From the NCBI GenBank assembly GCA_002398515.1, contig DGZL01000043.1:38605-52897 (forward strand): a stretch of 14,293 bases of DNA, written 5' to 3'. A program made the translations under genes and the position numbers. Below, one piece after another: positions 1 to 6,395 of this stretch. Source of the stretch: Firmicutes bacterium UBA4981. GTDB lineage: Bacteria; Bacillota; SHA-98; UBA4971. Position 1 is the stretch's first letter. The number at the start of each line of letters is the position of its first letter. Below the pieces are notes generated by a model. It did not search any database, was not told the origin of the DNA, and saw only the letters and a program-made list of their open reading frames with translations.

Positions 1-1
1 A

Positions 2-112
2 AGTATGAGTTCATTAGTTTTCGCTGGTTTTCCGAGGTCTTGGGTAACCCCGCACGGTACGTACACTTTCTGGAACTGGCGATTACTTATGGCGATCTGT
101 TTAGAGGGATAG
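2..112 (+). CDS. Possible 3' end of an unrecognised upstream gene (partial)
   Basis: Reading frame 2 is open from the window edge to a TAG at 110-112, ending in residues ...LLMAICLEG. The stop lies 2 nt before the GTG start of the polymerase gene, the spacing expected of adjacent genes in one operon, and the polymerase ribosome binding site would lie inside this gene's end. The 36 visible residues match no family I can name. In many bacteria a DnaE2 gene follows ImuA/ImuB-type genes, so a damage-tolerance partner is conceivable, but nothing in these residues shows it. Frame 1 is also open from the edge into the polymerase, so this stretch could instead be non-coding or an N-terminal extension of the polymerase. 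Confidence 0.3.
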   Translation, partial: SMSSLVFAGFPRSWVTPHGTYTFWNWRLLMAICLEG

Positions 113-114
113 CG

Positions 115-3100
115 GTGAAAAACTTTGCCCACCTTCATGTGCACTCATGTTTTTCTTTTCAAGACGGCGCATCCGATGTTGAGAAACTTGTAAGAAGCGC
201 GGGAGAACTTGGCATGGACGCTATGGCTATTACAGACCATAATAACCTTTCTGCAGCGTCAAGATTTACAAAATCCGCAAAGGAGTGTGGGATAAAGCCT
301 ATCCACGGAGCGGAGGTAACACTTGAGGACGGAAGTCACCTTATTCTTTTGGCGGCAAACCCCAGGGGATATTCAAATATTTCCTTGATTCTTACAGAAG
401 CTTACATGTCAAGGGATTGGCAAAATACATCTCGAGCGCTTGAAGGAAAGGATGCAGCCAAGATAAGGGAGGCGCTGAAAAGGCGCAGGCTTCAACCGAA
501 AACGCATCTTGCATCCCTCAAAGCGCATAATGAAGGAATCATAGCTTTATCAGGCTGTATGCGTGGAGCAATTCCCGTATTAATCCGTAGCGGGAGATTC
601 AGGCAAGCGCTTGAACTTGCCCGAAAATATATCGCTATTTTCGGCGCGGATGGATTCTACATAGAGCTTGAAAACCTTTGTGTCCCAGGTAACGCCTGGC
701 TCTTATCCCGTCTTATCGAGTTGGCGGATGAGGTCGGAGTCAGAGTTTGCGCAACAAATAACGTCCATTACGTAAAGAAAGAAGGCTTTGTGATCCATGA
801 TGTTCTAACGTGCATGAGGACGCTTACAAAACTTGATGACGTACACCCTGAACGCAGATTGAACGCGGAAAACTATTTGAAATCCCCTGAGGAGATGGAG
901 GCTTTATTCCGTTTTTGTCCTGAAGCTATTGGGACGGCAGGGGAGATTGCTGCCAGATGTGAGCCCGGACTTTTACCGGGCCGGAAGCTTTTCCCTAAGT
1001 TTCCCTTGCCATCCGGCATAACTTCAGCCGAGTATCTGAAGAGCCTGGTATATAAAGGCGCCAAGGCCCGCTACGGAAATATCACTCTTGAGATAAAGTC
1101 CAGGCTTGAACATGAACTCAATATCATCTGTAAACTTGAATATGAAGATTACTTTTTAGTGGCCTGGGATATTGTGAGGTTTGCGAAAGGTGAGGGAATA
1201 AGATTTGCAGGGAGGGGTTCTGCTGCAGACTCAGCAGTAGTGCACTGCCTTTTCATAACCGATGTAGACCCTATTGGGCGGGAACTGATTTTTGAGAGGT
1301 TTTTAAGTCTCGAACGAGCACAAAAGCCTGATATTGATATAGATTTCGATGCTCGAAGAAGGGATGAAGTAAAGCGTTATGTCAGGCATAAATACGGTAC
1401 GGAGCATGTAGCGACTGTATGTACATTTAATACTTTCAAGGCTCGATCTGCTGTGCGTGATGTAGGGCGAGTCATGGGTATCTCCAAAATTGACTTAGAC
1501 AGGCTCGCTAAACGTCTGCCACATGTCTATGCCGATGAAATCGAAACAGCCATAAAAAAATATCCTGAGCTCCACAGAGGAGATATTGCATTTAATGAGT
1601 ACTTGCGGCTTTTTGAGATCTGTCATGACTTGGCAGGCTTACCACGTCATATAGGTACCCATTTAGGCGGATTAACTGTGAGCCGGCTCCCTCTTGCGGA
1701 AGTATCACCTTTGCAGGTATCCGCAGGGGGTGATGTGATTATCCAGTTCGACAAGGATGATGTGGAGGAAATCGGCCTTATTAAATTGGATTTGTTATCT
1801 TTGCGAATGCTTTCCGCTATAGAGGATTCCACGGTTTCCAGTGGGGTAGACCTTGAAAAAATACCGCTGGATGATGATGCCACGTACAAAATGGTTAACG
1901 AAGGTGAGACAATCGGCGTCTTTCAACTGGAAAGCCCTGCGCAAAGAGCCCTTCAAGGACGCTTGGGAGCAAGTGATATAGAGGATATAGTCGCAAGTGT
2001 CGCCCTTATACGTCCCGGCCCTATTCAAGGTAACATGGTGGAACCTTTCATCGCAAGGAGAAGGGGATTGGAAGAAGTCACTTATATCCATCCTTCTCTT
2101 GAAAAGATTCTGAAAAAAACCTATGGAGTAGTGCTTTATCAGGAGCAAGTAATAGAGATTGCAAGTGTAATCGCAGGCTTTACCCCCGGGGAAGCGGATA
2201 GACTGAGGAAGGTGATGACCCGGCATCGTTCCAGGGCGGAAATGGATGAGATAGGTGAAGAGTTTGTGAAAAAGGCTATCAAGAACGGAGTTGCCCGGGA
2301 TGTAGCGGAGATTATTCTGTCTTATATAGTTGGTTACGCAGGGTATGGTTTTTGTCAGGCCCATGCCGCTGCATTCGCTGATACGTCGTATAAGACAGCT
2401 TATCTTTTAAGGCATTTCCCTGCCCAATTTTACGCAGCTATACTTAATAATCAACCTATGGGGTTTTATCCTGCTAATACTGTATGCCTCGAAGCAAGGA
2501 GACGCGGAGTCAGGATTCTTTCAGTGGACATAAATGAGAGCGCATATGAGTTTACCGTTGAAAATCAGGCTATACGTATAGGGTTGAGACGAGTCCGCGG
2601 TATGGAGGAAGATCTTGCCCGGGAGATAATCAAGTCTCGCGGGAGGTTGGGGTATGATTCTCTTTTTGACTTTGTCCGACGTGTATCTATACCACAGGAC
2701 ATTCTTGAAAACTTGATGCTTTGTGGGGCATTTGATAGTATCCATAGTAACCGTAGGGCAATGTTATGGGCGGCACCGAAAGTATTGCGCGGCTCTATGA
2801 GCCTACCACAGATAGAAGACTTTTCAGAGCGAGAGAAATTTGAGCGGGAATTTAATATACTCGGGCTCCATCCTACTATACATCCAATGGAATTACAGCG
2901 CGTCCAATTGAATAAGAATAACATAGTCAGTACATCCTGTGCTCGAAAGATGCCGATTGGGACATCTGTTAAGGTAGCAGGGCTTGTGATAAGGCCACAC
3001 CGGCCTCGGACAAGAAGCGGAAGGACTGTTGTGTTCTTTTCTCTTGAAGATGAAACCGGACTTATTGATGTTACTGTGTTTGAGAGTATATATAAACAAT

Positions 3101-3225
3101 GTAAAGGCGTAATATTCACTGCGCCTATGGTAACAATTGAAGGGCGTTTGGATTTTAGGGGCAGTATCCCGAGTATAGTAGCAAGCTCTATACATGGCAA
3201 TATCCCGAATTCTTCAGGGCAATGA
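115..3225 (+). CDS. dnaE2: Error-prone DNA polymerase III alpha subunit, DnaE2/ImuC type
   Basis: C-family DNA polymerase of about 1036 aa, expected to act in cytoplasmic lesion bypass and damage-induced mutagenesis rather than bulk replication. The N-terminal PHP domain (about residues 1-210) shows HLHVHS (H8, H10), ITDHNN (D41, H42), GAEV and ATNNVHYV. In the last motif, where relatives usually have ND, this protein has NN. The palm carries GRGSAADS and the catalytic PDIDIDF (D406, D408), with the third catalytic aspartate in IKLDLLSL (D559), matching E. coli D401, D403 and D555. LPRHIGTHLGG, QFDKDDVEEIGLIKLDLL and NNQPMGFYP (residues 778-786) are typical of DnaE2 rather than replicative DnaE. 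A C-terminal OB-like domain spans about residues 950-1030 (LEDETGLIDVTVFE). The start is GTG at 115, preceded by AGAGGG with 6-nt spacing, which puts the protein start at the usual VKNFAHLH. A TTG at 40 in the same frame would add 25 residues without homology-like character. ImuA, ImuB and LexA genes are not visible in the window. Confidence 0.93.
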   Translation: MKNFAHLHVHSCFSFQDGASDVEKLVRSAGELGMDAMAITDHNNLSAASRFTKSAKECGIKPIHGAEVTLEDGSHLILLAANPRGYSNISLILTEAYMSRDWQNTSRALEGKDAAKIREALKRRRLQPKTHLASLKAHNEGIIALSGCMRGAIPVLIRSGRFRQALELARKYIAIFGADGFYIELENLCVPGNAWLLSRLIELADEVGVRVCATNNVHYVKKEGFVIHDVLTCMRTLTKLDDVHPERRLNAENYLKSPEEMEALFRFCPEAIGTAGEIAARCEPGLLPGRKLFPKFPLPSGITSAEYLKSLVYKGAKARYGNITLEIKSRLEHELNIICKLEYEDYFLVAWDIVRFAKGEGIRFAGRGSAADSAVVHCLFITDVDPIGRELIFERFLSLERAQKPDIDIDFDARRRDEVKRYVRHKYGTEHVATVCTFNTFKARSAVRDVGRVMGISKIDLDRLAKRLPHVYADEIETAIKKYPELHRGDIAFNEYLRLFEICHDLAGLPRHIGTHLGGLTVSRLPLAEVSPLQVSAGGDVIIQFDKDDVEEIGLIKLDLLSLRMLSAIEDSTVSSGVDLEKIPLDDDATYKMVNEGETIGVFQLESPAQRALQGRLGASDIEDIVASVALIRPGPIQGNMVEPFIARRRGLEEVTYIHPSLEKILKKTYGVVLYQEQVIEIASVIAGFTPGEADRLRKVMTRHRSRAEMDEIGEEFVKKAIKNGVARDVAEIILSYIVGYAGYGFCQAHAAAFADTSYKTAYLLRHFPAQFYAAILNNQPMGFYPANTVCLEARRRGVRILSVDINESAYEFTVENQAIRIGLRRVRGMEEDLAREIIKSRGRLGYDSLFDFVRRVSIPQDILENLMLCGAFDSIHSNRRAMLWAAPKVLRGSMSLPQIEDFSEREKFEREFNILGLHPTIHPMELQRVQLNKNNIVSTSCARKMPIGTSVKVAGLVIRPHRPRTRSGRTVVFFSLEDETGLIDVTVFESIYKQCKGVIFTAPMVTIEGRLDFRGSIPSIVASSIHGNIPNSSGQ

Positions 3226-3343
3226 ACCTCCTTTGAATCCCGCGAGGCGCCAAAGATCTGAAATCATCTGAGATTGCTCCCGGTAATGTAGGATGTATTT
3301 AGATATGATTGACCCGAGTTTGCTGAGACATGCCATATTGTGC

Positions 3344-3373
3344 TTGAGAAAAAGAAGGAATTTCAAATATAAT
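3344..3373 (+). promoter_or_regulatory. Sigma-A-like promoter for the importer operon
   Basis: TTGAGA at 3344-3349 and a perfect TATAAT at 3368-3373 are separated by 18 bp in an A-rich stretch. This is the best vegetative promoter match in the intergenic region and points toward the binding-protein gene. Predicted transcription start is near 3380. This is a sequence match only. Confidence 0.6.
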
Positions 3374-3391
3374 GTGGAAATGTATAATGTG
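3368..3391 (+). repeat. Direct repeat TATAATGTG spanning two -10-like hexamers
   Basis: The 9-mer TATAATGTG occurs at 3368-3376 and again at 3383-3391, 15 bp apart start to start. The first copy contains the -10 of the predicted promoter. The second could be an alternative -10 with a poor -35, or part of a regulator-binding repeat over the initial transcribed region. Confidence 0.45.
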
Positions 3392-3577
3392 CCTTGCATG
3401 GCTAACCTTTTTATAGGTATTTAGGAACTATCTAGGCAGGCAAGGTAAGATCATTTACTTAATATATGTAAGCGCCTGGCAAGGGGGTGGTACCTAGCCC
3501 CAAGGGAGTTGTAAGAGCGTTGAACAGTTTTACGCTTTATAGGTTACGAGACAACATGACTAAAGGGAGGTAGAATC

Positions 3578-5263
3578 GTGAAGTTAAGAAGATTCCTTTT
3601 GCCTGTTGCCATTTGCTTGGTTCTGGCTATGACGTACGGGAGCGTTACTGCCGGGCAGGTTAAGTGGGAGCCCTACGGGCCACAGGTCGACCAGATTATC
3701 ATGCCGATTATTAAAGACGCTGAGGCGCAGCTCATCGCGTTCAACCGTGGTGACATCGACGTATATCCCGGCCTGACAAGGCCTGCCGACATCAATGTGG
3801 TAAAGGCCAACCCCAATGCAGAGCTCACGATGAACTATGGTTTCCATATGTTCTATCTATGCTACAACATGAGGCGCGAGCCCCTCGATGCAGACATTCT
3901 CCGTCAGGCTATCGCACACGTTATAGACCGCGACAATATCATCCAGACCCTGTTTGAAGGGTACATGCTACCGCTAGCTGCTTTCTTGCCCCCGTCCAGT
4001 GGATTCTACAAGGAAGACATACCACGCTTCCCGTATAATCCCGAAGAGGCCAAGAAGTTATTGGATGCAGCCGGCTACACAGTAGACCCGGCCACCGGAA
4101 TTCGAATTGATCCGAAGACAGGAAAACCGCTTCGGAAGATGACTATCTTTACACCTACATACGAAGTCGCTCCGACTTCAGCCGAGCTTGGCAAGATCAT
4201 TGCCGAAGCGTGCCAGGCAATAAACCTGCCTATTGAGCCGGAGCCAATGGACTTCCCGGTTATGCTGGACAAACTAGATATGGCAGAATTCGACATGTAT
4301 ATGCTGGCATGGAGCCTAACCCGTATACCCACCTCGCTATATAACTTCTTCCATTCATCCAATGACGTTGAAGCCGGATACAACAGGCCTGGTATCCGTG
4401 ACGCTGAACTCGACAAACTGCTGGAGGGACTCTACTATGCGCCTAGTGAGGAAGCCGCGAGGAAGGCAGCTGACGAGGCGCAGGTCATCCTTGCCAGGAG
4501 GCAGCCGTATACAGTGCTATACTCCAGGCCTTACATGGATGCCTTCCGTAAGGACAGGTTCACAGGTTATGTGCCAATGCATGGTTATGGCGCAGCCAAC
4601 TACACCAACAAGTGGACGACTCTCAACATCAAACCGGTCAAGGGCAAAGGCGGCACAGTCCGCTGGCTGCTCATGGAAGAGCCAAAAGTCCTTAACCCAT
4701 GCACCGCAAGCAGCGCTTACGAGTGGGAAGTTCTCGGCAGGCTCTACGACGACTTGATGGAAATCAATCCTGAGACCATGGAAGATATTCCGTGGATGGC
4801 CAAGAGCTGGGAAGTTGGAACTTGGGAGCCTGAACCCGGCAAGACGGGCACTGTTATCACATGGCATCTGGAGAAAGGTATCAAGTGGCAAGACACTACT
4901 CCTTTCACATCCAGAGATATCAAGTTCACCCTCGAGTACCTGCGTGACAACAATGTTCCTAGATATATCTCAAACGTCCAGGAAATAGTCAAGGTAGAGA
5001 CCCCTGATGATTATACTGCTAAGGTCTACTTCGAGACTGAAAGCTACTGGCACCTCTACAGAGCCGGTGGAAACTTCCTGCCTGAGTGGATCTGGAAGGA
5101 CGTAAAAGACTACAAGACCTTCGAGCCGTGGCTTGAGGCTCACCCAGAAGTCCCCGGCCTCACCAAGGTTGTCGGACATGGCCCGTTCATCCTGGATCAG
5201 TACAAGGTGGGCGAGTATGTCAGACTGAAGAAGAACCCAATTTACTGGAGGCTTTCAAAGTAA
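3578..5263 (+). CDS. Family-5 (DppA/OppA-like) solute-binding protein, circularly permuted
   Basis: Extracytoplasmic binding protein of a Dpp/Opp-type importer, 561 aa. Cluster C proteins bind peptides, but also sugars or nickel, so the ligand is open. GTG start at 3578 after GGGAGGT. Residues 1-25 form a signal peptide ending VTA with no lipobox. Residues about 27-352 then match what is normally the C-terminal half of the family: a PYGPQVDQI start, RGDIDVYPGL, CYNMRR, LRQAIAHVIDRD, YNPEEAKKLLDAAGY, and the usual end-of-protein region near RKDRFTGYVPM and TTLNI. After a short KPVKGKG linker, residues 358-558 match the normal N-terminal half: GGTVRWLLMEEPKVLNP, LYDDLMEINPETMEDIPW, WHLEKGIKWQDTTPFTSRD, VVGHGPF and a terminal KKNPIYWR just before the stop. 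Each half is present once, in reversed order. It heads an operon with two permeases and two ATPases and is the only binding protein in the window. Codon use is more GC-rich and even than in the polymerase gene, as expected for an abundant protein. Confidence 0.9.
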   Translation: MKLRRFLLPVAICLVLAMTYGSVTAGQVKWEPYGPQVDQIIMPIIKDAEAQLIAFNRGDIDVYPGLTRPADINVVKANPNAELTMNYGFHMFYLCYNMRREPLDADILRQAIAHVIDRDNIIQTLFEGYMLPLAAFLPPSSGFYKEDIPRFPYNPEEAKKLLDAAGYTVDPATGIRIDPKTGKPLRKMTIFTPTYEVAPTSAELGKIIAEACQAINLPIEPEPMDFPVMLDKLDMAEFDMYMLAWSLTRIPTSLYNFFHSSNDVEAGYNRPGIRDAELDKLLEGLYYAPSEEAARKAADEAQVILARRQPYTVLYSRPYMDAFRKDRFTGYVPMHGYGAANYTNKWTTLNIKPVKGKGGTVRWLLMEEPKVLNPCTASSAYEWEVLGRLYDDLMEINPETMEDIPWMAKSWEVGTWEPEPGKTGTVITWHLEKGIKWQDTTPFTSRDIKFTLEYLRDNNVPRYISNVQEIVKVETPDDYTAKVYFETESYWHLYRAGGNFLPEWIWKDVKDYKTFEPWLEAHPEVPGLTKVVGHGPFILDQYKVGEYVRLKKNPIYWRLSK

Positions 5264-5317
5264 GAAGAGATGCATCCGGTAGGGGTAACATGAATAGGAA
5301 GTAATACCTGGAACATA

Positions 5318-5347
5318 TCCGCCGCCCCAGGCATCTGGGGCGGCGGA
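5318..5347 (+). terminator. Strong intercistronic hairpin without T-tract (attenuator or mRNA stabiliser)
   Basis: A perfect inverted repeat of 13 bp, CCGCCGCCCCAG with CTGGGGCGGCGG plus one outer T-A pair, closes a 4-nt GCAT loop. It is followed by AATTGGG rather than a T-run, so it is not a classical intrinsic terminator. Between a binding-protein gene and its permease genes, such stems typically block 3' exonuclease decay or cause partial termination, leaving more binding protein than membrane components. Confidence 0.75.
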
Positions 5348-5357
5348 ATTGGGTAGG

Positions 5358-5384
5358 GGCCGGCGACTGCCGAGGTGACCGGCC
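5358..5384 (+). promoter_or_regulatory. Second GC-rich stem ahead of the permease genes
   Basis: GGCCGG at 5358-5363 pairs with CCGGCC at 5379-5384 across a 15-nt loop. It lies about 10 bp after the larger hairpin and ends 15 nt before the AGGTGA ribosome binding site of the first permease gene, so it could influence translation of that gene. Pairing is seen; function is inferred. Confidence 0.4.
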
Positions 5385-5411
5385 AGGTTTAGGTTAGTGA
5401 GGTGAGGCCGC

Positions 5412-6395
5412 TTGGGCTTTTCAAGGTATCTATTGCGAAGACTGGGCTATGCAGTGATAGTGCTATTTGTCATCATGACGTTTAACTTCGCTATCTTTCG
5501 GCTTATGCCCGGAGATGCCACGAAAATGATAATAGATCCTATGTTTACTCCCGAAGCTATCGCCGAACTCAAGAGACAGTTCGGTCTTGACGATCCCCCG
5601 CTTGTACAATACTTCAAGTATGTCGGTAATCTCTTTAAATTCGATTTAGGGCTTTCTTTCTCTACAAGAAGGCCTGTGGTGAACGAACTAAAGGAGAGGC
5701 TTCCCAACACTGCAGTGCTTTTTCTGGCAAGTTTTACCCTCACGACTATAATCGGTATTTCCGTAGGGGTCTACACTGCCTCAAAAAGAGGAACATTCGG
5801 TGATAACTTTGTAACAGGCGCCGGCCTCTTTGCTTTTGCGGTGCCGTCGTTCTGGATACAATTGCTGCTATTGATGTTATTTGGCTACTACATACCGATT
5901 TTGCCGATACACGGCACTATGAGTGCGCCACCGCCTGACGGATTCTTGCTCCAATTCCTGGACAGGATTCATCATTTGATACTGCCTGCAGGGAGCAATG
6001 TAATTGTGGCTTTCGGTTCATGGGCTCTCTATACACGTAACACAATGCTTGAAGCCCTTGGTCAGGATTACATTGTCACTGCCAGGGCAAAGGGCCTGCC
6101 GGAGAATACAGTCTTGCGCCACCATGCCTTAAGAAGTGTCCTGCCTCCTATTGTTACATTGATATTCGGGGCTCTTCCGGGGATGGTGTCAGGAGCTGTC
6201 ATTACAGAGACTATCTTTTCTTGGCACGGTGTAGGCAAGTATCTAATGGACGCAGTTATGCAACAGGATTACCCCGCTGCGCAAGGAGCGTTTTACCTTA
6301 TCGCCTTGGCGGTGGTGATTTGCAATCTTGCAGCTGACATTGTGTACGGAATCGTGGATCCCAGAATCCGAGTAGGGGAGGGTGGAGCAAAATGA
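5412..6395 (+). CDS. DppB/OppB-type ABC importer permease
   Basis: First inner-membrane subunit of the importer, 327 aa, normal for the DppB/OppB family. It begins with the typical RYLLRRLGYAVIVLFVIM first membrane segment, then FRLMPGDATKM and LKRQFGLDDPPLVQYFKYV outside the membrane, GDFGLSF-like FDLGLSFSTRRPV, and five further hydrophobic segments. The cytoplasmic coupling (EAA) loop is EALGQDYIVTARAKGLPE followed by a leucine/proline-rich stretch. TTG at 5412 is the chosen start because AGGTGA (5400-5405) sits 6 nt upstream and the upstream in-frame GTG at 5397 runs into a TGA at 5403. The gene ends in an ATGA overlap with the next permease, indicating coupled translation. Expected partners are the second permease, both ATPases and the permuted binding protein. 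Confidence 0.92.
   Translation: MGFSRYLLRRLGYAVIVLFVIMTFNFAIFRLMPGDATKMIIDPMFTPEAIAELKRQFGLDDPPLVQYFKYVGNLFKFDLGLSFSTRRPVVNELKERLPNTAVLFLASFTLTTIIGISVGVYTASKRGTFGDNFVTGAGLFAFAVPSFWIQLLLLMLFGYYIPILPIHGTMSAPPPDGFLLQFLDRIHHLILPAGSNVIVAFGSWALYTRNTMLEALGQDYIVTARAKGLPENTVLRHHALRSVLPPIVTLIFGALPGMVSGAVITETIFSWHGVGKYLMDAVMQQDYPAAQGAFYLIALAVVICNLAADIVYGIVDPRIRVGEGGAK

Larger units (their letters stand above)
3226..3577. other. 352-bp intergenic region: importer promoter and leader
   Basis: No convincing gene lies here. The region holds a promoter-like pair (3344-3373), a direct repeat over two -10-like hexamers (3368-3391), and downstream sequence able to form weak stems: CAGGC 3437-3441 with GCCTG 3474-3478, enclosing GTAA/TTAC. 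A G-run and C-run flank a GGTACC palindrome at about 3483-3501. If transcription starts near 3380 the importer leader is about 195 nt. No T-tract terminator for the polymerase gene was found. I do not recognise a known riboswitch class. Confidence 0.6.

Noticed and set aside
1795..2364. Long antisense open frame inside the polymerase gene
   Set aside because: It lies opposite strongly conserved polymerase motifs and its translation lacks protein-like character.
3214..3399. 61-aa minus-strand open frame in the intergenic region
   Set aside because: No ribosome binding site or recognisable features; it overlaps the polymerase end and the importer promoter.
3483..3501. G-run/C-run around GGTACC as an intrinsic terminator
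   Set aside because: Stem of only about 4 bp and no T-tract follows.
4362..4757. 131-aa plus-strand open frame within the binding-protein gene
   Set aside because: Out-of-frame shadow of a well-supported gene; composition is unlike a real protein.
3578..5263. Binding-protein gene as a pseudogene or chimera of two truncated genes
   Set aside because: One intact frame with a signal peptide, one complete copy of each half, a good ribosome binding site, even codon use and an intact operon around it.
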